41,361 nucleotides of DNA, taken from contig JACRBL010000041.1 in assembly GCA_016234485.1 (NCBI GenBank), forward strand, positions 1 through 41,361, read 5' to 3'. Every line of letters starts with the position of its first letter. Within the stretch, counting starts at the first letter, position 1. The translations under genes and the position numbers were made by a program. This document shows positions 15,476 through 24,218 of the stretch, piece by piece. Under the pieces are notes generated by a model. It was not told where the DNA came from, searched no databases, and worked only from the letters and a program-made list of their open reading frames with translations. Origin of the DNA: Chloroflexota bacterium (GTDB lineage Bacteria; Chloroflexota; Anaerolineae; Anaerolineales; Villigracilaceae).

Positions 15476-16788
15476 TTGGGCTGAAGTTCACACGGCTTCC
15501 CAGCAAAACCGCACAAACCTTCACCACGCAAACCGAAGAGCGTGCGGGCGACAGTGGCGTACTCGGGCGCGTGCGGACAAGCCGCTTCGGCGCGCAGACG
15601 GTTGGTGGGGGTGTGCAGAATTTGTTTGACCAGCGCCTGGGTCATGGCTTCGATGCGGGCGCATTCGGCTTCGGTCAGATCGGGCAGGCGGCGCAAGGTT
15701 TTATCGAGCATGTCCTTGCGAATGGTTTCGGCGTGCTGGCGGATGTCGGCGATGAGCGGAATCATCTCCAGCGATTTCATGTACTCGGCAAATTCAGAAA
15801 TTTCTTCATCGAGAATGACACGGACTTTCGGCGCTTCTGCCATGCGTTCGGCAAGCGCGCCTTCGAGTTGTTCGTTGAGGTGGTCAATGTCGTAGAGTTT
15901 GACGTGAGGAACTTTCGCCGCTTCGGGGTCAATGTCGCGTGGGACAGCGATGTCAATCAACACAAGCGGGCGATGTTCGCGCGCGGTCATCGCTTCACTG
16001 ATCATGCGCTCGGTTAGGATCAGATGCGGCGCTCCTGTGGAAGAGATGAGGATGTCGGCGGAGATGAGGGCGTCGTCCATATTTTCAAAGGTGGCAATGT
16101 CCGCGCTCCAACGGTCAGCGATGGCGTGTGCGCGATCGAGTGTGCGATTGACGACGAGAATCTTTTGCGCGCCGCGCTTGCGTAATGCTTCGACGGCGAG
16201 TTCCGCCATTTCCCCCGCGCCGATGACAACCACTCGCGCTTCGGCGATGGGATGCACGATCTGCTCCGCCAGCGATGCGGCAAGTGACGACACTGAAGCA
16301 GGGTTGCGGCTGATGCCCGTTTCAGTGCGGGCGCGCTTCCCTGCATGGATTGCGGCTTGAAAGAGGCGGTTGAGGATGGGTCCCGCCATGTTTTGTCCGC
16401 GTGCAATTTCCAGCGCGCGGACGATCTGCCCGAGGATTTGCGGCTCGCCGATGACGAGGGAGTCCAGCCCCGCCGCCACATCAAAGAGATGGCGGGCGGC
16501 TTCCATATCCGCGTATTGATACACATGCGGATGAATCGCATTCACTGGCACGCCGCAGGTATTGAATAAAAAAATCTCCAGTTCTGCGAAGGTCAGATGA
16601 CTGGAGACGGCATAGAGTTCCGTGCGGTTACAGGTGGAGAGGATGACGAGTTCTGCAAAGGCGGAGGTTACATTCGCTGTCGCCAATGACGAAAGCGTTG
16701 CGCGAATTTCCTCTTCGCCGAACGCCAACTGCTCGCGCAATTGAATGGATGCTGTGTTGTGATTGACGCCGAGAGTGATGATGTGCAT
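15397..16788 (-). CDS. hemA: Glutamyl-tRNA reductase
   Basis: 463 residues from ATG 16788; a GTG 24 bp upstream is a less likely start. It reduces glutamyl-tRNA to glutamate-1-semialdehyde with NADPH, the committed step. Seen: ITLGVNHNTASIQLREQ, the catalytic Cys53 in ILSTCNRTELYAV, HLFDVAAGLDSLVIGEPQIL, the Rossmann motif VVIGAGEMAELAVEAL, and ISSTGAPHLILT. The family normally ends soon after LFGL; here about 43 extra residues follow, most of them read from heptad-repeat DNA (residues TFDLQPSIAPSTD at the very end). First gene of the heme operon. An imperfect inverted repeat (AGGTTTTG/CAGAACCT, about 16852–16873) lies upstream; I could not fix a promoter with confidence. Confidence 0.96.
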   Translation of the reverse strand: MHIITLGVNHNTASIQLREQLAFGEEEIRATLSSLATANVTSAFAELVILSTCNRTELYAVSSHLTFAELEIFLFNTCGVPVNAIHPHVYQYADMEAARHLFDVAAGLDSLVIGEPQILGQIVRALEIARGQNMAGPILNRLFQAAIHAGKRARTETGISRNPASVSSLAASLAEQIVHPIAEARVVVIGAGEMAELAVEALRKRGAQKILVVNRTLDRAHAIADRWSADIATFENMDDALISADILISSTGAPHLILTERMISEAMTAREHRPLVLIDIAVPRDIDPEAAKVPHVKLYDIDHLNEQLEGALAERMAEAPKVRVILDEEISEFAEYMKSLEMIPLIADIRQHAETIRKDMLDKTLRRLPDLTEAECARIEAMTQALVKQILHTPTNRLRAEAACPHAPEYATVARTLFGLRGEGLCGFAGKPCELQPNVKGRTSNVLPQQTFDLQPSIAPSTD

Positions 16789-16933
16789 GGGTGTTGTGAT
16801 TTCCTGTCCCACTATAGTAGCAAATCACCCAATTACACACGGAGGTTTTTGTAGGTTTTGTTTAGCAGAACCTAAAATCGAATAAGAGTTTGCTTATATC
16901 TGAAACGAATGTCATTGTCGTTGAAGATATTTG

Positions 16934-17165
16934 TCATATCATGATCTTCGGGCGATATTGCAACGCCTCCGCGAGATGCGCCTGTTGGATCGCCTCGCTT
17001 CCGCCCAAGTCCGCGATCGTGCGCGCCAGTTTCAAAATGCGATGGTAGGCGCGTGCCGACAGGTTCATCTGGCTCATCGCCGAGCGCATGAGCGACTCGC
17101 TGGTCTCGTCCAATTTACAAAACTTGCGGGCTTCCGCGAGGTGCATGTCCGCGCCTCGTTTAGCC
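16934..17165 (-). pseudogene. comM: comM (YifB, Mg-chelatase-like) 3' fragment
   Basis: About 77 codons on the minus strand end in TGA at 16934. The readable protein contains ADMHLAEARKFCKLDET, NLSARAYHRILKLARTIADL and HLAEALQYRPKIM, the C-terminal end of the ComM/YifB AAA+ helicase that acts in natural transformation. The upstream part is missing: homology fades near 17165, just before the next gene's stop codon. The same segment occurs at 41161–41361, same strand, as the end of a longer gene: 169 of 185 aligned bases are equal, including a 68-base exact run (16986–17053 against 41216–41283). This copy marks the left boundary of the catabolic island. Confidence 0.9.
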
Positions 17166-17177
17166 GTGATCCTAAAT

Positions 17178-18071
17178 TTACACCCATGTATCAGATGGGC
17201 TGTTCCAGGCAACGAGACCAACCAACAGCCCCGTGACGGCGTCCATGCCGGAGGTGTGACCAACCTGCATGGCAGATTCAATGATAGCGAGGAGACGATT
17301 TAAATTTTCCCCGCGACAGATTGCCTCGGCCAGATCCGCGAGACGACTGGAAACCTGGCCGCGGGCGGCGTGATAGAGATACGCGCGGCTGATATCGGTT
17401 GTCTGCCCGGAGAGGCGGATCACTTCTTTTCCCAAATCGGAGGCGAACTGAACGCGTTCACTTTTATCTAAAACGGCGCACCAAAGTCCTGCCAGATAAC
17501 CAACCAGAAGATCGTCGCCGCTGGGAGTCAGGCCGGAGCCGAGACCGATCAATGCGTTGAGCGATGAGGCAGCGGTCGAGTCAAATCGTTGGGTGGCCTC
17601 CAAAAGTCCGCGCATGGCCGCGCCCGCCCGGAGGGTCGAGTCTGAACGAAACAAGTCCCACGCGATGATTTCAGCGTTCAATTGAATCTGCCGCGTGTTG
17701 AGCGCGTCCCAGGCGCATCGCCAGGCGGTCGCCACGGACGGGTTGGACGGATCGGCTTGCAGGGAGGGCAGGTCGCACTTCCAGCGTCGAGCGCCGCGCA
17801 GATCAATCGTCAGGGAACCGAGACGCAGAAATCCATCGTGGCAGGTTGCCGAATCACCGATGCAGAGCGCTCCGCTTTCAAATGAGAAGTCCTCGGGAGT
17901 GTCCACGCGAATCCCCTGAGGAAGGTCTGCCTCGCTGGAGGCGACCAGCGTCAGCAGGGTGATATTATTTGCAAGGCTGATGTTCACCGCCGAGCGAAAG
18001 ACGCTGTGAACAGCGGCATCGAAATCCGCGCGTGGAATTGCATCGCCGATGGTGATTGCGTTAAGGAACAT
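17178..18071 (-). CDS. DUF2877 protein, AllH (YlbF)-like oxamate carbamoyltransferase subunit
   Basis: 297 residues. The diagnostic stretch is ALIGLGSGLTPSGDDLLVGY at about residues 187–206, followed by HAARGQVSSRLADLAEAI and VGHTSGMDAVTGLLVGL, all typical of DUF2877. In E. coli the DUF2877 protein (AllH) works with AllF (FdrA) and AllG (DUF1116) as oxamate carbamoyltransferase in allantoin degradation; both partner families are present in this window at 36.7 and 34.3 kb. It is the last gene of the island on this side; its stop lies about a dozen bases from the comM fragment. Whether oxamate is the true substrate here is unknown. Confidence 0.85.
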   Translation of the reverse strand: MFLNAITIGDAIPRADFDAAVHSVFRSAVNISLANNITLLTLVASSEADLPQGIRVDTPEDFSFESGALCIGDSATCHDGFLRLGSLTIDLRGARRWKCDLPSLQADPSNPSVATAWRCAWDALNTRQIQLNAEIIAWDLFRSDSTLRAGAAMRGLLEATQRFDSTAASSLNALIGLGSGLTPSGDDLLVGYLAGLWCAVLDKSERVQFASDLGKEVIRLSGQTTDISRAYLYHAARGQVSSRLADLAEAICRGENLNRLLAIIESAMQVGHTSGMDAVTGLLVGLVAWNSPSDTWV

Positions 18072-18085
18072 GCTTCACGCTGGAA

Positions 18086-18442
18086 TTATTCCAGCGGCTC
18101 GAACTTCAACCCGTAGACATCTTCGCCGGATTGAAAGCGGATCGGCTCCCAACTGGACTTCACGATCATTCCCACTTTGAGTTGATCCACGGAATCGGCT
18201 TTGACCTGTCCCAGGGCTTTGACGTTGCCCTCAAACTCAGCCACGCCGAGAATCAGGAAGCGCTGGTCGAAGCCGCATGGCAGGCTGAAGATGGCAGTAT
18301 AGGTTAAAAGTTTGGCGTTGCCCTGGGGCTTGACCTCTTCAAACTCGCGGCCTTTGCAATCCATGCAACGGTCGTGAAAGGGGTAGTGCATCCTACCGCA
18401 CCGTTTGCATTGGTAGGCTATGAATGCGCTTACGGTTTTCAT
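18086..18442 (-). CDS. DUF35-type zinc-ribbon/OB-fold protein, thiolase partner
   Basis: 118 residues from ATG 18442, which overlaps the thiolase stop as ATGA; a longer frame upstream lies inside the thiolase gene. The rubredoxin-like zinc ribbon is YQCKRCGRMHYPFHDRCMDC (two CxxC pairs), followed by the OB fold (KLLTYTAIF, LILGVAEFEG, LGQV, MIVKSSWEPI). These proteins bind acyl-CoA and pair with thiolases of the archaeal/SCP-x type, often as a stable complex. The coupling here suggests such a complex. Confidence 0.9.
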   Translation of the reverse strand: MKTVSAFIAYQCKRCGRMHYPFHDRCMDCKGREFEEVKPQGNAKLLTYTAIFSLPCGFDQRFLILGVAEFEGNVKALGQVKADSVDQLKVGMIVKSSWEPIRFQSGEDVYGLKFEPLE

Positions 18443-19629
18443 GCTTCCACCCTCCTGAGGATGAAACACAAAACATTATTGGCGAAGCCCCCGAAGTTGA
18501 TCGTCAACCCGATCTCTGCATTTTTCACTTGACGATTCTCCGGCAACTCGTGGCGCAATTGCCAGACGATGTCCACGATCTGCGCCACGCCGGTGGCGCC
18601 CATAGGATGCCCGCGCGCTTTCAGTCCACCCGAAACGTTGATCGGGATCTGACCGCCGAGGCGGGTCTTTCCGCTGGAGACGGCATCGCCTCCCTCGCCC
18701 TCATTAAAAAAACCGATGCGTTCGCTCTCGGCGATTTCCAGAATGGTGAAGGCGTCGTGCAATTCGGCCACATGGATATCCGACGGTTTGAGGTTGGCCA
18801 TGGCGAAGGCCTTCCGCGCCGACAGGCTGACGGCTTTGAGTTCGGTGGGATCAGCGCGTTCCGCCAGCGTGTGTGTATCCGTCGCCTGCCCGAAGCCTGC
18901 GATGACGACATACGGCCTGCCCGATTTTTTGGCGATATCCACGGTGGACAAAACCAGCGCCGCCGCGCCATCGCTTATCGGGCAGAGATCGTACAGGCGC
19001 AGGGGATCGGCCAGAATAGGATTGTTGACGAGCGCCTGCGGGCCGTCGAAGATGTCTTTATCGTTGAGCGGCTTTTTGAAATTCGCGTATGGATTCAGCG
19101 CGCCCATCGCGTGGTTCTTCAGGGTGACGGCATGGAGGTGTTCGCGCGTGACGCCGTACTTTTCCATGTACAGGCGGGCAAACAGGCCGCCCAAACCGGG
19201 CATGGTGATCCCATAAAGATACTCCGCCTGCGGATGGGTCATGGCGGAAACGAAATCGGTGGCGTGATGGCTGTCCACCTCGTGCATCTTCTCGCCGCCA
19301 ACCACCAGGGCGGTATCGTAATAACCGGAAGCAATCGCGAGCAGACCATTCTTGACCGCGGACGCCCCGGAGGCCGGTCCGTTTTCGATGGTTTCTGCCG
19401 CGGCTGGCAGGAGACTCAGGCGATCTGCCAGCGAACTGGCGATGGCGGTCTGGCGCTGGAGCATTCCGCCGCCCACGTTAGCGACGTACACCGCGTCCAC
19501 GAGTTGATCCCCCAGCCCAGCGTCATCCAATGCATTTAAGGAGGCGCAGGCAAGCATGTCCATCAGGGTATCTTCATCCCTTCGGCCAAAGGGGATCATG
19601 CCCGCGCCGATGATTGCAACGTCTCGCAT
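18439..19629 (-). CDS. Thiolase-family protein lacking the nucleophilic cysteine
   Basis: 396 residues, the usual thiolase length. The fold is clear: N-terminal VAIIGAGMIPFGRR, the AVYVANVGGG region, the VAELHDAFTILE motif with its His, and NVSGGLKARGHPMGATGVAQ with the second His. At the nucleophile loop, where thiolases of this subgroup read 'ENxCASG', this protein reads IENGPASGASAV: Pro85 replaces the catalytic Cys (codon CCG, read directly from the DNA). It is coupled to a DUF35 gene and 3 bp from a cyclase gene. A normal Claisen cleavage is therefore unlikely; it may catalyse a different acyl-CoA reaction such as hydrolysis or decarboxylation, or act as a binding partner. Family is certain, reaction is not. 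Confidence 0.9.
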   Translation of the reverse strand: MRDVAIIGAGMIPFGRRDEDTLMDMLACASLNALDDAGLGDQLVDAVYVANVGGGMLQRQTAIASSLADRLSLLPAAAETIENGPASGASAVKNGLLAIASGYYDTALVVGGEKMHEVDSHHATDFVSAMTHPQAEYLYGITMPGLGGLFARLYMEKYGVTREHLHAVTLKNHAMGALNPYANFKKPLNDKDIFDGPQALVNNPILADPLRLYDLCPISDGAAALVLSTVDIAKKSGRPYVVIAGFGQATDTHTLAERADPTELKAVSLSARKAFAMANLKPSDIHVAELHDAFTILEIAESERIGFFNEGEGGDAVSSGKTRLGGQIPINVSGGLKARGHPMGATGVAQIVDIVWQLRHELPENRQVKNAEIGLTINFGGFANNVLCFILRRVEA

Positions 19630-19632
19630 GGG

Positions 19633-20514
19633 TCAGGTCAGGTTTGCCAGGCTGAGTTTGTTGATGCTCTCCACATGCGCGGGATCATAGGCGTCGCCAA
19701 ATTTCGTCTTCGGCAGGGAGGCTTTCTTCGACATCAGTGCCTCATATTCGGCATCGTCCACCATCGCCACACAGCGCCCGATGCTCGACTCTCCATCCAC
19801 GAAGCGCCAGGGGAACATGCCAATTGTCACGCGGCGGTTGAGCAACAGGTCAATCTCGCCGCCCAGACACTCGGCGTGAATGATGCCGTAGGGAAACATC
19901 TCGAGGTGCATGAGTTGGTATTTCGAGTCATCGAAGAAATCCGCCACGGGCATGCCGTATTTCTTCTTGAAGACTTTGTCCGCTTGGCGCGCCTGGCGCG
20001 GCATCCAGTCACGGATGATGGTATTCATCGGATGGTCCGCGCTACCGCAGTCCACGCCGATCCAGCGCAACTTTTTCGCCTTGGCCCAATCCGCAAATTC
20101 ACGGTCGGGACCGGGATGCTGAACCATGTAGCGCACTTCGTTTGCATAGGGAGAGTCCCAGCCGAAGTGATGGTAGCCGGTGTGGATGATGAGAATGTCG
20201 CCCTCGCGGACTTCGACGCGTTCCTCGACCATTTTGCTGGTATACACATCGTAGTCGCCGCAAACATCGCTCAAGTCCACGACCGCGGCTTCATGCACGA
20301 GGAAATCCATTTCGAGGGAGGCGATATCCTTGCCGGGGGTGTGGAAGTGGATCTCCCCATCCAGGTGGGTGCCGAGATGGTTGGAGTGGGTCAACAACTG
20401 TCCGTTTGCGCCATTGGGTGCGAGACGCTTGAAATATTTCAACTGCAACGGTTCGTACGTAGGCCAGGCCGGGGTGGCGACCCCGAGCGGGATCGTGAGA
20501 TCAATGAATTTCAT
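19633..20514 (-). CDS. Cyclase-family metal-dependent hydrolase (kynurenine formamidase/isatin hydrolase fold)
   Basis: 293 residues. The family's metal motif HxGTHxD is intact as HLGTHLDGEIHFH (His46, His50, Asp52), followed by further His. GDILIIHTGYHHFGW, VQHPGPDREFADWA and WIGVDCGSADHPMNT are shared with the double-domain protein at 32.6–34.3 kb, so the two are paralogues. Members of PF04199 hydrolyse amide bonds, including the cyclic amide of isatin, using manganese or zinc. AAGGAAC precedes ATG 20514. It sits between the transporter permeases and the thiolase; I infer ring-opening or deformylation of the imported substrate. Confidence 0.9.
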   Translation of the reverse strand: MKFIDLTIPLGVATPAWPTYEPLQLKYFKRLAPNGANGQLLTHSNHLGTHLDGEIHFHTPGKDIASLEMDFLVHEAAVVDLSDVCGDYDVYTSKMVEERVEVREGDILIIHTGYHHFGWDSPYANEVRYMVQHPGPDREFADWAKAKKLRWIGVDCGSADHPMNTIIRDWMPRQARQADKVFKKKYGMPVADFFDDSKYQLMHLEMFPYGIIHAECLGGEIDLLLNRRVTIGMFPWRFVDGESSIGRCVAMVDDAEYEALMSKKASLPKTKFGDAYDPAHVESINKLSLANLT

Positions 20515-20529
20515 TATTTGTTCCTTCCA

Positions 20530-21405
20530 TCATTCTTTTTCATAGGGTTGTCCGAGCGCCTCGGGTTTGGCGGCGCCCCATCTGGAGCTGAACCACTTTG
20601 TTGACATCAACACCAATACCCCAATGGTGATGGCAAATGGCACAGTTCTCCAGATATAGCGGGAGAGCAGGTTGGGAAACAGCAATTGAGGATTGAGTGA
20701 AAGCTGCCAGAGGGTGCCGAAAAGAATGGAACCGCCCAGCAGGATGGTAGGATTCCACATGGAGAAAAAAACCAGGGCAAGCGAGATGAAACCCCATCCC
20801 ATGAGGAAGTTGTAATTCCAAACCGGGTTGTAATCCAGGGCGTAGATTGCCCCCGCCAATCCCATGAGCATGCCGCTGGTGACGACGCTCAGATAGCGTG
20901 TTTTGGCGACATTGATTCCTGAGACTTCCGCCACGGATGGATTCTCTCCCACCGATCTTATCTTCAATCCCAGGTTTGTCCTGGACAGCACAAACCATGA
21001 GATCGCAATTAATGCGATCCCGACAAAAAAGAACGGGGAAAGTCCCAGCGCATCCGGGATTCTTTCCATGCCCAGGGGACCTGTATAGGGATAACCGATG
21101 TAAGCGGTGAGTCCGAAGCCGAGGATCCAGATGCCCATGCCGTTTACGACCTGGTCGCCTCCGAGGGTGATGGAAAAGAATCCATGCAGGAGGCCGATCA
21201 CCCCCCCGATGGCAATCCCCGCCAGGAAGCCAAGCAGGTAGTTTCCCGTCACTTTGGCAACCATGAACCCGATGGTGGCGCCGAAAAGCATGGCGCCTTC
21301 AATTCCAACGTTCAGGATTCCCGAGCGTTGTCCGATGAGTTCGCCCAGGGCGGCAATCGTGAAAATCGTAGAAGCGTCCAGGCTTCTTGCAAAAAACTCC
21401 CACAT
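20530..21405 (-). CDS. ABC transporter permease, BMP/nucleoside type (NupQ/YufQ-like)
   Basis: 291 residues with about eight hydrophobic segments. LGELIGQRSGILNVGIEGAM near residues 21–40 and VGENPSVAEVSGINVAKTRY near 180 are signatures of the second permease of nucleoside importers of the BMP class. It starts one base after the stop of the preceding permease gene. Together with the ATPase and lipoprotein it forms an importer in the cytoplasmic membrane. The nature of the island points to a nucleobase-, purine- or ureide-like ligand. Confidence 0.93.
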   Translation of the reverse strand: MWEFFARSLDASTIFTIAALGELIGQRSGILNVGIEGAMLFGATIGFMVAKVTGNYLLGFLAGIAIGGVIGLLHGFFSITLGGDQVVNGMGIWILGFGLTAYIGYPYTGPLGMERIPDALGLSPFFFVGIALIAISWFVLSRTNLGLKIRSVGENPSVAEVSGINVAKTRYLSVVTSGMLMGLAGAIYALDYNPVWNYNFLMGWGFISLALVFFSMWNPTILLGGSILFGTLWQLSLNPQLLFPNLLSRYIWRTVPFAITIGVLVLMSTKWFSSRWGAAKPEALGQPYEKE

Positions 21406-21406
21406 T

Positions 21407-22519
21407 TTATTTCTCCTTTTCCATTTTTTTCCAAACGATCCTGTATCGAAAGAAGAACTGAAATGCGACCAGGATGATCATTAAAACTCCGAGCAGGGCA
21501 TAATCTATGCCGAAGCCCAATTGGAGTTTTCCCTGCACGAACCTGCCGCCGTTGGTCAAACCTCCAAAGAGCAGCGCGAGCGGAATGGCCGTCAACGGGT
21601 TGCCCTGCGAAATCAGGCCGCAGATGATCCCATAGAAAGCCAGGTCGCCGAAATCCCCGTAATTCTTGGTGATTTTGTAAACGCCCGGCACCGTGGCAAA
21701 ATAATGATATCCAGCCAGCCCGGCGATGATCCCGCCGATGATGAACACTAGGAGCGATATCTTGAATGGACTGATCCCGGCATACCTGGCTGCCGATGGA
21801 TTAAGGCCAAACGCCCGGATCTGGTAGCCGATTTTGGTTTTGGCAAACACAAAGTAGAGCAACACAGACAATCCCAGGGCGATCCAGATCGTGAAGGGAA
21901 TCCCTTGATACAGTGGAGGCTGGATGGATTCGGGAAGTTTGAAGCCTTCGCCCTCCCCGCCGGAACCCATGAAAGGGCCTCCCTCTTTGATCATATGCGA
22001 GACCAGCCAGAAGGCGATGAAGTTAATCATCATGGTTACCACGATTTCATTGGTGTTGAACCGTCCTTTCAACAATCCGGGAATCGCCCCCACCATCATG
22101 CCGGAAACCGCCGCCCCGGCGATCATGGCCGGGATCACAAGTCCCGCCGACAGGTCCGAAGTTAGCGCGCCCTTGGCGCCGAATGCAAATGCGACGGCGA
22201 ACGCGCCCAACGCCCCAGCGTACAGCTGTCCCGCCATCCCAATATTCCAAAGCCCCGCCCGCATTGGGACGATAAAGGCAAAGGTGCACAGCAAAAGGAA
22301 GATGGCGCGGTTGATTGTCAAGGGCAGGCCAAACGCATTTACGAATGCGTAGGAAAATATCTCCTTGTATCCCAATAAGGGATCCACCCCGGCCTGGAGA
22401 AATATAAAACCAACCAGGAACAAGGCAAACAGGATTGCCAGGATGGAGATCACCGTCGCCTGCCAGCCGGTGAAATTTACTTTCTTCTCGAGTTTTACTT
22501 CATAGCTGCCAAGTTTCAT
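21407..22519 (-). CDS. ABC transporter permease, BMP/nucleoside type (NupP/YufP-like)
   Basis: 370 residues. An N-terminal cytoplasmic stretch of about 18 residues is followed by a first helix (TVISILAILFALFLVGFIFL) and several more. FIVPMRAGLWNIGMAGQLYAG and FNTNEIVVTMMINFIAFWLV are typical of the larger permease in BMP-type nucleoside importers, and QIRAFGLNPSAARYAGI is the cytoplasmic coupling loop to the ATPase. The gene overlaps the ATPase stop by four bases (ATGA). Confidence 0.93.
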   Translation of the reverse strand: MKLGSYEVKLEKKVNFTGWQATVISILAILFALFLVGFIFLQAGVDPLLGYKEIFSYAFVNAFGLPLTINRAIFLLLCTFAFIVPMRAGLWNIGMAGQLYAGALGAFAVAFAFGAKGALTSDLSAGLVIPAMIAGAAVSGMMVGAIPGLLKGRFNTNEIVVTMMINFIAFWLVSHMIKEGGPFMGSGGEGEGFKLPESIQPPLYQGIPFTIWIALGLSVLLYFVFAKTKIGYQIRAFGLNPSAARYAGISPFKISLLVFIIGGIIAGLAGYHYFATVPGVYKITKNYGDFGDLAFYGIICGLISQGNPLTAIPLALLFGGLTNGGRFVQGKLQLGFGIDYALLGVLMIILVAFQFFFRYRIVWKKMEKEK

Positions 22520-24063
22520 ATAACTGTCGCCTTTTGCTGCAAACCAGCCATCATTGCGCCGACGGTCTCCCTCTCAGCCGACTTGCCAGGGATCATGCCC
22601 ATGAACCCGCCTTCGTAGATCGGCGCGATGCGGTCGCTCAACGAGAGGATTTCGTCAAGGTCCTCAGAAATGAGAAGAACGCCGGCGCGCGCCTTCTTCG
22701 CCTCCAAGAGTTTGTTTTGAACGAACTCCGTCGCGCCGACATCCAGTCCCTGCGTGGGCAGGTTGACAATGAGCAGGCGCGGCATGCGGGAAAGCACGCG
22801 CGCCAGGATCAGTTTCTGGAGATTGCCTCCCGAGAGTCCCTTGGCGCGTACGTCCGCGTTTGGGGTGGCCACGCCATATTCGGCGATCAGTTCCTCGGTC
22901 AGGTTGCGTATTTTGCGGGTATCCACAATGCCCCACTTCGAGAATCCATCTTCAAAGTAATAATTCATGAGCATGTTTTCCACCAGCGAAAAGTCGCCGA
23001 TGGAGCCGACCGCGCGTTGTTCCGCTGGGATATATCCTACGCCGTTCTGCCATCGTTGCAGACTGGTTGAATTTGTAATATCGATCCCGTCAACCAAAAT
23101 TTTTCCGCTCGCCGCCTTACGCAGACCGGCCAGCGCCTCCGCCAGAACCTGCTGCCCGTTCCCGGAAACCCCGGCGATTCCAAAGATTTCCCCTTCATGC
23201 ACAGAGAAGGATACCCCTTTCAAATCCAGGAATCCTTTATCGTTGAAGGCGGAAAGATTTTCCACTTGCAGAATGGGTTTGCCTTTTTCCACGTCCTCCA
23301 CGCGTTCCAGCCTGAAAATGACCTCCCTCCCCACCATTTCCTTCGCCAGGCTTTGTTCCGTTGCATCGGCTGTGTTGATGCGCGAGATGACTTTCCCGCG
23401 CCGAAGAACCGTTACCCTGTGGCTGACCGTCAGCACGATGGGAAGTTTATGCGTGATAAACGGGACGATGGCAAGTTCATCACCGGTCATGATCTGAATG
23501 GACGCCAATAGTTTTTCCGTTTCAGGAGGCGCCAGGGCCGAAGTCGGTTCATCCAGGATCAGGATTTTGGCGCCGCGGTATAGCGCTTTCAAAATCTCCA
23601 CCATCTGTTTTTCCCCTTCCGAAAGATGCCAGACTTTGGCCTGCAGGTCCACCTTGTAGCCGTACCGCTCGCAGAGCGCGGTGATCTCCTCGGCGGCGCG
23701 CTTGAGGTTCAGGATGCCGCCCGCGCTGGGATGCCCAAGCAGGATGTTTTCGATGACCGAATGGGCAGAGATCAGTTTGCGGTTCTGGTGCACCATCCCA
23801 ATCCCAAGATCAATGGCATCCAGCGGCGATTTGAAATTAACCTTCCTGCCGAAAACGTAGATTTCGCCTTCGTCAGGTTGCACCAACCCAAACAGGATTT
23901 TCATCAAGGTGGTTTTCCCGGCGCCGTTCTCGCCGAGGATGGCGTGGATCTCGCCCGCTTTTATTTCAAAATCAATATGATCATTCGCGACAAGCCCCGG
24001 GTATCTCTTCGTAATTCCCTTCGCTGCCAGGACTGTATCGCCGCGTTTTATTTCAGTGGACAT
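22516..24063 (-). CDS. ABC transporter ATPase with two nucleotide-binding domains (NupO/YufO-like)
   Basis: 515 residues, a tandem ATPase as in sugar and nucleoside importers. The first domain has Walker A GENGAGKT (44–51), signature LSEGEKQMVEIL and Walker B ILILDEPTSAL. The second domain has a degenerate Walker A (GVSGNGQQ) and a Walker B reading RLLIVNLPTQGLDVGA, where Asn-Leu replaces the usual acidic residue, so only the first site probably hydrolyses ATP; this asymmetry is normal for the class. Its start is 155 bp downstream of the binding-protein gene, with a long hairpin in between. Confidence 0.95.
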   Translation of the reverse strand: MSTEIKRGDTVLAAKGITKRYPGLVANDHIDFEIKAGEIHAILGENGAGKTTLMKILFGLVQPDEGEIYVFGRKVNFKSPLDAIDLGIGMVHQNRKLISAHSVIENILLGHPSAGGILNLKRAAEEITALCERYGYKVDLQAKVWHLSEGEKQMVEILKALYRGAKILILDEPTSALAPPETEKLLASIQIMTGDELAIVPFITHKLPIVLTVSHRVTVLRRGKVISRINTADATEQSLAKEMVGREVIFRLERVEDVEKGKPILQVENLSAFNDKGFLDLKGVSFSVHEGEIFGIAGVSGNGQQVLAEALAGLRKAASGKILVDGIDITNSTSLQRWQNGVGYIPAEQRAVGSIGDFSLVENMLMNYYFEDGFSKWGIVDTRKIRNLTEELIAEYGVATPNADVRAKGLSGGNLQKLILARVLSRMPRLLIVNLPTQGLDVGATEFVQNKLLEAKKARAGVLLISEDLDEILSLSDRIAPIYEGGFMGMIPGKSAERETVGAMMAGLQQKATVI

Positions 24064-24121
24064 GTCATCAACCTGTTTTGTCTGGTTCGTTGGAATTAGG
24101 CGGGCACATCTGATTTCTTGG

Positions 24122-24172
24122 GGATGAGGCTCCCTCCCCGAGGATCGTTTCTCAAGGGCGAGAGCCTCATCC
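24122..24172 (-). terminator. Intercistronic hairpin between binding-protein and ATPase genes
   Basis: GGATGAGGCTC (24122–24132) pairs perfectly with GAGCCTCATCC (24162–24172), with a 29-nt loop that can pair further. No T-run follows. In binding-protein operons such hairpins usually stabilise the upstream message and lower expression of the downstream genes, which is my reading here. Confidence 0.6.
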
Positions 24173-24218
24173 TGATCATGATTGGCAGTCGTACATCATC
24201 ACAACGATACTGACTTTT

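Noticed and set aside
16813..16933. A promoter for the heme operon (TACTAT near 16812–16817)
   Set aside because: The -10-like box has no acceptable -35 partner at 16–18 bp, so it was not listed as a feature.
17170..17281. An ATG-started gene covering the comM fragment and the end of DUF2877 in another frame
   Set aside because: The first third is an out-of-frame reading of DUF2877; only the comM part has homology, so it is a pseudogene fragment rather than a new fused gene.
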